Of a stretch of 53,681 nucleotides of DNA, positions 25,704-34,898 are shown one piece after another. The DNA is from Armatimonadota bacterium (lineage in GTDB: Bacteria > Sysuimicrobiota > Sysuimicrobiia > Sysuimicrobiales > Kaftiobacteriaceae): NCBI GenBank assembly GCA_020028535.1, contig JAIBHM010000001.1:1-53681 (forward strand). The letters are read 5' to 3'. How positions within the stretch are numbered: position 1 is the first letter of the stretch; every line of letters starts with the position of its first letter. The notes beneath the pieces were generated by a model. The model did no database searches. It saw only the letters and a program-made list of their open reading frames with translations, and had not been told where the DNA came from. The position numbers and the translations under genes were made by a program.

Positions 25704-25964
25704 CTAGTCGTCCTTGACGACGGTGGTGCTGCTTCCCCCACCCGAGGCCGCGATGGCGATCACGGCGATCAAGACGACCAGCGCGAGGATGAGGACGAGC
25801 GTTGTGCTCATGCCGCCGCCACGACCGTCAGGTGCGGAGGGCGCGGGTGCTAACGGGGCGGGTGTTCCACCGCCGGGCGGATTGGGCTGGGTTTCCTGCG
25901 CCAGAACCGCGCCGAAAGATACGAAGGTCAGAAGCAGGGTCAAGACAACGGCCAGTGCTCGCAT
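25704..25964 (-). CDS. Small secreted or membrane-anchored protein, unknown function
   Basis: A protein of 86 residues I do not recognise. It begins with a clear signal peptide or first helix (MRALAVVLTLLLTFVSFGA, cleavage likely after VLAQ). A Pro/Gly-rich linker follows (about 25-50), then a strong membrane helix (STTLVLILALVVLIAVIAIA) and a short tail ending VVKDD. ATG at 25964 is preceded by GGAGG with eight-base spacing, which decides the start over TTG 25970. It is one of few minus-strand genes here and is divergent from the next small membrane protein. Confidence 0.7.
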   Translation of the reverse strand: MRALAVVLTLLLTFVSFGAVLAQETQPNPPGGGTPAPLAPAPSAPDGRGGGMSTTLVLILALVVLIAVIAIAASGGGSSTTVVKDD

Positions 25965-25989
25965 CAGCAAAACCTCCGTGAACTAGATT

Positions 25990-26039
25990 GAAAACAATTT
26001 TCCCGCAGGGCGTCGGGGGGTAACCTAGGGGGTAACCTA
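25990..26039. repeat. Palindrome and tandem GGTAACCTA repeats in a divergent intergenic region
   Basis: Between two divergent small membrane genes lie the perfect palindrome GAAAA-CAA-TTTTC (25990-26002) and two direct copies of GGTAACCTA (26019-26027 and 26031-26039). Each copy contains the self-complementary GGTAACC. The copies sit 12 bases apart, about one helical turn, and just upstream of the TATAGT -10. This is the usual geometry of a regulator binding site. Confidence 0.55.
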
Positions 26040-26050
26040 TAGGTACGTGG

Positions 26051-26056
26051 TATAGT
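26051..26056 (+). promoter_or_regulatory. Putative -10 element of the small membrane gene
   Basis: TATAGT (26051-26056) lies just downstream of the tandem GGTAACCTA repeats and 9 bases before the GGAGG of the following gene. No clear -35 is seen; the repeats occupy that position, consistent with an activator-dependent promoter. Confidence 0.45.
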
Positions 26057-26077
26057 AAATTTACGGAGGTGAGTGTC

Positions 26078-26335
26078 GTGGACATCGACCTGGAGCGGGC
26101 GCGCCGTGCGCTGACGCAGCTGGGGACAGCGCTTGAGGAGGCCCGCGGCGTCATGCGGTTCGGTCCTGAGGGCACGGTACGCATCAAAACGGATGACAGA
26201 GTGATCAATCTGCCCGTCTCGTGGGCGGTGGCGGGTGCCGTCGCGTTCCTCGTCGCCGCGATCCTGTCCACGGTACCCACGCCGTCGATCCGGCGGCGTC
26301 GAGATCGTGAAGAGGAGCCGCTCGGGATCGGATAG
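26078..26335 (+). CDS. Small membrane protein, unknown function
   Basis: A protein of 85 residues. An amphipathic N-terminal stretch (MDIDLERARRALTQLGTALEE) and a region resembling a small beta element (GTVRIKTDDRVINLPV) come first. One membrane helix follows (SWAVAGAVAFLVAAILSTV), then a basic-acidic tail RRRRDREEE. GTG 26078 was chosen because GGAGG (26065-26069) is eight bases upstream; GTG 26069 would overlap that site. No family recognised. It is followed by the glyQ promoter and T-box region, so it probably forms its own transcript. Confidence 0.65.
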   Translation: MDIDLERARRALTQLGTALEEARGVMRFGPEGTVRIKTDDRVINLPVSWAVAGAVAFLVAAILSTVPTPSIRRRRDREEEPLGIG

Positions 26336-26353
26336 GCGCGCAGCCGCTTTTTG

Positions 26354-26387
26354 GCCGTTGCGCGATGCCGCAACGGCAGTGTAGACT
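26354..26387 (+). promoter_or_regulatory. Probable glyQ promoter with an internal 9-bp dyad
   Basis: TTGCGC (26358-26363) and TAGACT (26382-26387), 18 bases apart, make a plausible promoter for the T-box leader. A perfect dyad, GCCGTTGCG-cgatgc-CGCAACGGC (26354-26377), covers the -35 and spacer. It could be an operator, or a leftover terminator of the preceding small gene, although no T-run follows it. Confidence 0.45.
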
Positions 26388-26393
26388 GGCCAC

Positions 26394-26564
26394 GTATTAC
26401 GAGAGTATTGCGCGAAGAGGGAGAGGGCACTCCTGAGCGCGACGGCCCGCCACCGTGATCGGGCGGAGAGGTGCAGTCCCGGTCGCACGCACGCGCCGGG
26501 ATCTGAATCAGGGTGGAACCGCGGAGCCCTCCGTCCCTGGGGACGGATGGGCATCGTTGTTTTT
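26394..26564 (+). promoter_or_regulatory. Glycyl T-box leader with intrinsic terminator
   Basis: The T-box sequence AGGGTGGAACCGCG (26510-26523) is canonical. AGGG (26510-26513) can pair with CCCT (26527-26530) to form the antiterminator. The same CCCT is needed for the terminator stem GCCCTCCGTCC/GGACGGATGGGC (26526-26536 with 26541-26552, one bulge), followed by TTGTTTTT (26557-26564). A stem III candidate, CCCGG/CCGGG, precedes the T-box. Uncharged tRNA-Gly should favour read-through into glyQS. A GGC triplet at 26426-26428 is a possible specifier, but I could not fold Stem I with confidence. The 5' end is estimated from the -10. Confidence 0.88.
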
Positions 26565-26580
26565 AGGGGGAGGCGGCGGC

Positions 26581-27513
26581 ATGACGTTCCAGGACGTAAT
26601 CTTCGCCCTCCAGCGATACTGGGCGGCGCGGGGCTGCGTGATCGAGCAGCCATACGACGCCGAGGTCGGCGCCGGCACAATGCACCCGGCCACCTTTCTC
26701 CGCGCCCTCGGTCCTGAGCCGTGGCGTGTGGGATACGTGCAGCCCTCCCGGCGGCCGGCAGACGGCCGCTACGGCGAGAATCCCAACCGCCTGTTCAAGC
26801 ACTATCAATACCAGGTCGTCCTCAAGCCGTCTCCGGATGACGTCCAGGACGTGTACCTGGCGAGCCTTCGCGAGCTCGGCATCAACCCCCGCGAGCACGA
26901 CATCCGCTTCCTCGAGGACGATTGGGAGGCGCCCATGCTCGGGGCTTCGGGGCTGGGGTGGCAGGTGTTCCTGGATGGACAGGAGATCACGCAGTATACG
27001 TACTTTCAGCAGATGGGCGGGATGGAGACGCGTCCGGTCTCGGTGGAGATCACCTACGGCGTGGAGCGCATCACGATGTTCCTCCAGCGCAAGGCCAGCG
27101 TGTTCGAGATCGAGTGGGCGCCCGGAATTACCTACGGTGAGATCCGCCTTCAGGATGAGGCGGAGCAGTCGCGTTACGGCTTCGACGAAGCCGACGTGGC
27201 GATGGTGCGCACGTGGTTCGAGGGAAGCGAAGCTGAGGCGCACCGGCTTCTGGACAGACAGCTCGTCATGCCGGCCTACGACTACGTGCTGAAATGCTCG
27301 CACCTCTTCAACCTCCTCGAGGCGCGAGGGGCCGTAGGCGTCGCCGAGCGGACGACCCTAATGGCCCGCACCCGGCAGCTTGCGCGGCGCTGCGCGGAAC
27401 GATATGTCGCACGGCGGGAAGAGTTGGGGTTTCCGCTGAGGGAGAGAACGGCCGCGCAGACACCTACGGCCAAGCGGAGGAAGCCTGCGCGGCGGAATAG
27501 CGGGCGTGGCTGA
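26581..27513 (+). CDS. glyQ: Glycyl-tRNA synthetase alpha subunit
   Basis: Catalytic subunit of the bacterial heterotetrameric GlyRS that adenylates glycine; 310 residues. Class II aaRS features are visible: DVIFALQRYWAARGCVIEQPY, GAGTMHPATFLRALGPEPW, VQPSRRPADGRYGENPNR and YFQQMGGMETRPVSVEITYG. The C-terminal 20 residues are basic and Lys/Arg-rich, a small extension. ATG 26581 follows GGGGGAGG downstream of the T-box terminator. The last eight bases overlap glyS, giving coupled production of both subunits. Confidence 0.97.
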   Translation: MTFQDVIFALQRYWAARGCVIEQPYDAEVGAGTMHPATFLRALGPEPWRVGYVQPSRRPADGRYGENPNRLFKHYQYQVVLKPSPDDVQDVYLASLRELGINPREHDIRFLEDDWEAPMLGASGLGWQVFLDGQEITQYTYFQQMGGMETRPVSVEITYGVERITMFLQRKASVFEIEWAPGITYGEIRLQDEAEQSRYGFDEADVAMVRTWFEGSEAEAHRLLDRQLVMPAYDYVLKCSHLFNLLEARGAVGVAERTTLMARTRQLARRCAERYVARREELGFPLRERTAAQTPTAKRRKPARRNSGRG

Positions 27514-29641
27514 TCTCCTTCTGGAAGTCGGGACAGAAGAGCTTCCTCCGGGCGATATCGGTCCCGCGATGGCCCAGCTGGGCGACGCGATCGCTGCCGC
27601 GCTCAAGGAACTACGCCTCGAATCAGGTGCCCTCACCACCTATGCCACCCCCCGGCGCCTTGCGGTGCACGTGAAGGACGTGGCAGACCGTCAGCGTCCC
27701 GACGAGCGTCGGGTGCGCGGCCCGGCGGCAACTGCCGCGTTCGATTCCCAGGGACGGCCGACCCCGGCTGCGCAGGGGTTTGCCCGCAGCCAGGGCGTGC
27801 CCGTCGAGAGTCTCGAGATGGTGGAAGAGACCGGTGGACGCCGGTATGTCGTCGCCGTGAAGAAAGAGCAGGGCAACCACGCGACCGATGTGCTGCCCGG
27901 TCCCATAGCGGCCGCGATCACCAATCTGACATTCACGAAGACTATGCGCTGGGGAAGTGGAGACACGAGATTTGCCCGTCCCATCCGCTGGCTGATCGCG
28001 CTGTTGGGCACGCAGGTCCTGCCGCTGGAAGTCGCCGGCGTTCGCGCAGGCCGGACCACATACGGACACCGCGCCCTCGCCCCGGGGCCTCGTCCGATCC
28101 GCCGTCCGGACGACTATGTCGCTGCGCTCGCTGCGGCGAAAGTGATGGTGGATCCCGCGCAGCGCCGGAAGAGCATTCAGCAGCAGGCACTGCGGCTCGA
28201 GGAGCAGGTCAAAGGGCGTGTCCTGCTCGACCCCCGCCTCCTCCAGGAAACAGTGATGAGCGTGGAATACCCGTACGCGCTGCGGGGCGCGTTCGATCGC
28301 GGGTTCCTGTCGCTTCCTCGCGAAGTGCTCGTCACCGTGATGCAGCACCACCAGAAATACTTTCCGGTCGAAGATGCACAGGTGAGACTGCTGCCGGTGT
28401 TCATCGCGGTGCGGGATGGCGGCGCAACGCATGCCGCGACGGTGCGCCAGGGGCACGAGTGGGTGCTGGCTGCCCGGCTGGCTGATGCGAAGTTTTTCTT
28501 TCAGGAAGACCGCAAGAAACGCTTGGAAGAGTACGTGCCGTGGCTCGACGGGCTCGTCTTTCAGGCGCAGCTGGGGACGATCGGCGACAAGACCCGCCGC
28601 CTGGTCGCGCTGAGCAAAGCGCTGGCGTCGCTCGTCCCGCTGGACGGCCGGACGGCCGAATCGTTGGAGCGCGCCGCGTTCCTGTGCAAGGCGGATCTGG
28701 TGACGCGCCTGGTGGGGGAGTTTCCGGAGCTGCAGGGTACGATCGGCCAAATTTATGCCAGCCTCGACGGCGAAGCCACGGACGTGGCACGGGCAATCGG
28801 CGAGCACTACCGTCCGGTGGGCGCCGGCGACAGCGCTCCAAAAACCCACCTCGGCGCACTGCTCGGCCTGCTCGATAAGTCCGACACCCTGGTCGGTGCG
28901 ATCGGCGCCGGACTCATGCCGACCGGCTCTCAGGATCCGTACGGGCTGCGTCGGGCGGCCCAAGGGGTCGTCGAGATCGTGCTCATGCTCCGTTTGAGGT
29001 TGCACCTGCTCAAGTTTCTTGAGCAGGTGCGAACGCAATACACGCTGCAGAATCTTCCCGGCGACAAGGCCAGGCCGGCTGCCGGTCTCTCCGGTGCCCC
29101 GGAACAAGTCATCGAGTTGCTCCGCCAGCGGGTGCGTTCAACGCTGATCGAGCGCGGCATTCGATACGACGTGGCCGATGCGGCGCTTGCGGTCAGCGGC
29201 GACGACCTGCTCGGGGCGGCGTCGCGCGCCGAGGCGATCACCGCCATCGCCACGCGGCCGGAGTTCGCTTCACTCTACGTCGCCTACGACCGGGCCTCGC
29301 GCATCCTCGGCCGCGCCGCTGCCGACGGCATCGATCCCGCGCTGTTCGAGGCGCCGGTGGAGCGGACCCTGTACGAGACGGTGCAGAGGGTGGAGCAGCC
29401 TGTGGCGCAGGCCGCGGGCGGCGGCGACTACGGCGCGGCCCTGGAGCGCCTGCAGCCTCTCGTCCGGCCCGTGAACCAGATCTTCGACGACGTCCTTATC
29501 ATGGCGCCCGATCCGCGCGTGCGCGCCAACCGGCTGGCGCTGATGCGGTCCGTCGTGGACGTATTCAGGCATGTGGCCGATTTCTCGAAGATCGTGATGA
29601 GTGAAGACGAGAAGAAGGCCGGAATGAGGACTAGGGAATAA
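27506..29641 (+). CDS. glyS: Glycyl-tRNA synthetase beta subunit
   Basis: tRNA-binding subunit of GlyRS; 711 residues, typical length ~690-700. It begins ADLLLEVGTEELPPGDIGPAM. The conserved TFTKTMRWGSGDTRFARPIRWLIAL follows, then an HD-like central region with CKADLVTRLVGEFPELQG and DPYGLRRAAQGVVEI. A C-terminal anticodon-binding DALR-like domain contains FDDVLIMAPDPRVRANRLALM. GTG 27506 overlaps the glyQ end by eight bases. A perfect 12-bp hairpin (29002-29030) is embedded in its coding sequence. Confidence 0.96.
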   Translation: MADLLLEVGTEELPPGDIGPAMAQLGDAIAAALKELRLESGALTTYATPRRLAVHVKDVADRQRPDERRVRGPAATAAFDSQGRPTPAAQGFARSQGVPVESLEMVEETGGRRYVVAVKKEQGNHATDVLPGPIAAAITNLTFTKTMRWGSGDTRFARPIRWLIALLGTQVLPLEVAGVRAGRTTYGHRALAPGPRPIRRPDDYVAALAAAKVMVDPAQRRKSIQQQALRLEEQVKGRVLLDPRLLQETVMSVEYPYALRGAFDRGFLSLPREVLVTVMQHHQKYFPVEDAQVRLLPVFIAVRDGGATHAATVRQGHEWVLAARLADAKFFFQEDRKKRLEEYVPWLDGLVFQAQLGTIGDKTRRLVALSKALASLVPLDGRTAESLERAAFLCKADLVTRLVGEFPELQGTIGQIYASLDGEATDVARAIGEHYRPVGAGDSAPKTHLGALLGLLDKSDTLVGAIGAGLMPTGSQDPYGLRRAAQGVVEIVLMLRLRLHLLKFLEQVRTQYTLQNLPGDKARPAAGLSGAPEQVIELLRQRVRSTLIERGIRYDVADAALAVSGDDLLGAASRAEAITAIATRPEFASLYVAYDRASRILGRAAADGIDPALFEAPVERTLYETVQRVEQPVAQAAGGGDYGAALERLQPLVRPVNQIFDDVLIMAPDPRVRANRLALMRSVVDVFRHVADFSKIVMSEDEKKAGMRTRE
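29002..29030 (+). repeat. Perfect 12-bp inverted repeat inside glyS
   Basis: GCACCTGCTCAA (29002-29013) and TTGAGCAGGTGC (29019-29030) are exact inverted copies around the loop GTTTC. It encodes LHLLKFLEQVR within glyS. Such a long perfect stem is unusual in a coding region and could pause polymerase or be an mRNA-processing site. Confidence 0.85.
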
Positions 29642-29654
29642 GAACGCGATTCGG

Positions 29655-29660
29655 TATGAT
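29655..29660 (+). promoter_or_regulatory. Possible -10 element before ppdK
   Basis: TATGAT (29655-29660) lies in the 64-base gap between glyS and ppdK, the only AT-rich part of this gap. A matching -35 is not evident. It would allow ppdK to be transcribed independently of the T-box-controlled glyQS. Confidence 0.35.
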
Positions 29661-29705
29661 GGTAGTTGTTTGTCCGCACGTCTAGATCCGCCGTTGAGGT
29701 GAGCG

Positions 29706-32446
<2,741 letters not shown>

Positions 32447-32450
<4 letters not shown>

Positions 32451-33505
32451 GGACGCCGCGCGAGGTCACGGAGCAGTGGGAGCGCGAGCGGCAGAATCCC
32501 CGCGGCGCCCTGGCGGCCACCTCGCGCGGACGTGAGACGCCGGAGCCTGAAGACGAACTGCGCACCTGCTTCCAGCGGGATCGGGACCGCGTCATCCACT
32601 GCAAGGCGTTCCGCCGGCTCAAGCACAAGACACAGGTCTTTATCGCTCCCGAAGGGGATCACTATCGCACCCGTCTCACCCACACGCTCGAGGTCGCACA
32701 GGTCGCCCGCACTGCGGCTCGGGCGCTGCGGCTGAACGAAGACCTCACCGAGGCCATCGCCCTCGCTCACGACCTCGGCCATCCGCCGTTTGGGCACGCC
32801 GGGGAGGCGGCGCTCGATCTGGCGATGCAGCCGGTGGGCGGGTTCAGACACTACGAGCAGAGCCTGCGTGTCGTGCGGCTGCTCGAGCGCCGTACCCGCT
32901 CCGACGGGACGACCGCGCGAGGGCTCAACCTGACGTGGGAAGTCCGTGACGGCATCGCCGGCCATTCGAAGGGGCTGCGCGACCTCGAAGCCGACCCAGG
33001 CGATGGAGGTCTCCCCACCACGCTGGAGGGCCAGGTCGTGCGCCTGGCTGACCGCATCGCTTACGTCCATCACGATACCGACGACGCCGTTCGCGCCGGT
33101 CTGATCGCGGAAGCCGACGTGCCGGACGAGGTGCGCGCGGTCCTCGGACGCACGCGCGGCCTGTGGATCGGCGTGATGGTTCGCGACCTGGTGCACAGCA
33201 GTGAGGGGCGTGACGGGGTCGGACTCAGCGACGGGGTTCGCGTCGCGCTCAACCGTCTCAAGGACTTCTTGACGGCGCGCGTGTACCAGGGACCGCACAC
33301 TGCGCCCGAACTGGCGAAGGGGCAGCGCCTGTTGCTGGCCCTCTACGACCGCTACCTGCACCATCCCGAGGAGATGTCGCCCGAGTACCGGGAACTGTTG
33401 GAGCGGGGGGAGCCGGTGGGCCGCATCGTCGGCGATTTCCTGGCAGGCATGACCGACCGGTACGCCCTCCGCCTCGGCGACACGCTGTTCGGCCCTAATC
33501 CATAA
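32447..33505 (+). CDS. dgt: dGTPase-like HD-domain dNTP triphosphohydrolase
   Basis: Predicted to hydrolyse deoxynucleoside triphosphates to nucleosides and triphosphate; 352 residues, type 2 (short) dGTPase-like family. The HD metal site is formed by TRLTHTLEVAQVAR, ALAHDLGHPPFGHAGE and ADRIAYVHHDTDDA. The GTG start at 32447 overlaps the ppdK stop by four bases. In many Firmicutes this gene precedes dnaG-rpoD; here hpf follows instead. Exact nucleotide preference is unknown. Confidence 0.93.
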
Positions 33506-33550
33506 CCTGAAGAGAGCGTGTGCCGTCTGCGCCGGGAGCATCATCGTCTC

Positions 33551-33585
33551 CGCCGTTCCGGCAGTAGACTCTGGCCGGAGCGGCG
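33551..33585. repeat. Imperfect 12-bp dyad around the putative hpf -10
   Basis: CGCCGTTCCGGC (33551-33562) pairs with GCCGGAGCGGCG (33574-33585) with a single G-U. The 11-base centre holds TAGACT (33565-33570), a likely -10. A dyad centred on the -10 is well placed for a repressor. Alternatively it forms a 5'-UTR hairpin upstream of the GGAGG of hpf. Confidence 0.5.
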
Positions 33586-33609
33586 AACGTGTTTTGGAGG
33601 GCGAGCCTT

Positions 33610-34194
33610 GTGACTCGAGTGAAGCGTCTGGAACCGTTGCACGTGATCGTGCAGGGGAAGCACATCGCCGTGACTCCCGCGCTCCGGGAATACGCGGAGG
33701 AGAAGCTGGGGCGGATCACGCGATACTTCGACCACGTGCAGGAGGCGCAGGTCGTGCTGAGCGTGGAGCGCCGGGGCAACCTCGGCAAGGCCCAGGTGGT
33801 GGAGGTCAGCGTGCGCGGCGACGGCGTGGTGCTGCGAGGGGAAGAAGCTTCTCCCGACATGTACGCGTCGATCGATCTCGTGGCGGAGAAGCTCAAGAAG
33901 CAGATCGAACGGTATCGCAGCAAGTTCATCGACCGCTGGCGGCATGAGGAGAGCCGCAAGAAAACCGAAGCGCTGGCCCGGGCCCGGCGGGCGCTGCGCG
34001 CCGGTCCCCAGGAGCCGCAGATCGTTCGAGTGAAACGATTCGCGATGAAGCCGATGACGGCGGAAGACGCGGCGCTGCACATGGAGTTGCTGGGGCACAG
34101 CTTCTTCGCCTTCAGGAACGCCAGCACGATGGAAGTGAACGTGGTGTACAGGCGGATCGATGGAAACTACGGCGTGATCGAGCCGGAGCGCTGA
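33610..34194 (+). CDS. hpf: Long-form ribosome hibernation promoting factor
   Basis: Ribosome-associated dormancy factor of the long HPF type, which dimerises 70S ribosomes into 100S particles; 194 residues. The N-terminal S30AE/YfiA domain covers about 1-100 (HVIVQGKHIAVTPALREYAE). After a charged linker, the C-terminal dimerisation domain (about 132-190) contains KRFAMKPMTAEDAALHMEL and FRNASTMEVNVVYRR. GTG 33610 was chosen because GGAGG (33595-33599) lies upstream, whereas ATG 33589 precedes that site. Its location before secA is conserved in Firmicutes. Confidence 0.94.
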   Translation: MTRVKRLEPLHVIVQGKHIAVTPALREYAEEKLGRITRYFDHVQEAQVVLSVERRGNLGKAQVVEVSVRGDGVVLRGEEASPDMYASIDLVAEKLKKQIERYRSKFIDRWRHEESRKKTEALARARRALRAGPQEPQIVRVKRFAMKPMTAEDAALHMELLGHSFFAFRNASTMEVNVVYRRIDGNYGVIEPER

Positions 34195-34853
34195 TGTCGA
34201 ATCGCGACGGGCATACCCTGGCGGAGAGCGCCGAGGGGGTCATCCGGAAACTGCGCGGCGTGCAGGCCGTGCGGGTGGAGACCGGCGACACCGGCGAGAT
34301 CCGCCTCGTGCATGTCCTGGGCGGCCCCGACCGCAGCCCGAAGGTCATCGCCGTGGATGTCGTCTCCGCGCTGGCCGCGGAGCTCGGCGTGGAGCTGGAG
34401 CCCCGTCAGGTCCGCGTCGCCGCACAGCAGCGGGCCGATCGAGCCGCGCCGCCCGACCAGCTGCGGCTGAAGTTCGTCGGGCTGTCGGTGTCGGTGTTGC
34501 GCACGACCGCGGAAGTGAAAGTGCACCTCGAGAACCAGGGTCTGATCTACGAAGGGATCGCGTCAGGACCGTACGCGAGCCGGAACCGCTTCGACCTCAT
34601 GGGTGAAGCGACGCTCCGGGCGGTCGAGATTTTTCTGCGCACCGACGGGATGTTCTTGCTCGACGGCGTGAGCGTGGCCACCGTCGGCATGCACGAGGTC
34701 GCCGTGGCCGTCGTCTCCCTCCCCGGGCGGGCAGAAGAGACCCTGGTCGGCTCCGCCGTGGTGCGCGACGATCCTCGCGAAGCGGTCGTCCGCGCGGTGC
34801 TGGATGCGATCAACCGCCCCGTCTCGTGGCTGGTAGGACGGAAAGGACCCTGA
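34194..34853 (+). CDS. Two-domain protein of unknown function between hpf and secA
   Basis: 219 residues; I do not recognise a named family. Residues ~10-85 form an alpha-beta unit with VIAVDVVSALAAELGVELEPRQVRVA. This pattern recalls small ACT/Asp23-like stress or sporulation-associated domains, only a weak impression. Residues ~90-210 form a second unit with GEATLRAVEIFLRTDGMFLL, VGMHEVAVAVVSL and LVGSAVVRDDPREAVVRAVL. Its layout resembles the LeuA allosteric (dimerisation) fold. No signal peptide or membrane helix. It overlaps the hpf stop by one base (TGATG), so it should be made together with the hibernation factor. A cytosolic ligand-sensing role is only a guess. Confidence 0.75.
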   Translation: MSNRDGHTLAESAEGVIRKLRGVQAVRVETGDTGEIRLVHVLGGPDRSPKVIAVDVVSALAAELGVELEPRQVRVAAQQRADRAAPPDQLRLKFVGLSVSVLRTTAEVKVHLENQGLIYEGIASGPYASRNRFDLMGEATLRAVEIFLRTDGMFLLDGVSVATVGMHEVAVAVVSLPGRAEETLVGSAVVRDDPREAVVRAVLDAINRPVSWLVGRKGP

Positions 34854-34883
34854 TCGCCTTCATTCCCCGTTTGACGCCTCGGC

Positions 34884-34889
34884 TATAAT
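34884..34889 (+). promoter_or_regulatory. secA -10 element, possibly leaderless
   Basis: A perfect TATAAT (34884-34889) lies 10 bases before the secA ATG at 34899. With the usual spacing, transcription would begin around 34896, giving almost no leader. TTGACG at 34871-34876 is only seven bases from the TATAAT and cannot be its -35; spaced normally it would point to a -10 overlapping the start codon. Confidence 0.55.
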
Positions 34890-34898
34890 AGGTCTGTT

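Noticed and set aside
34871..34889. TTGACG plus TATAAT as a standard promoter for secA
   Set aside because: The spacing is seven bases, too short for sigma-70 type recognition.
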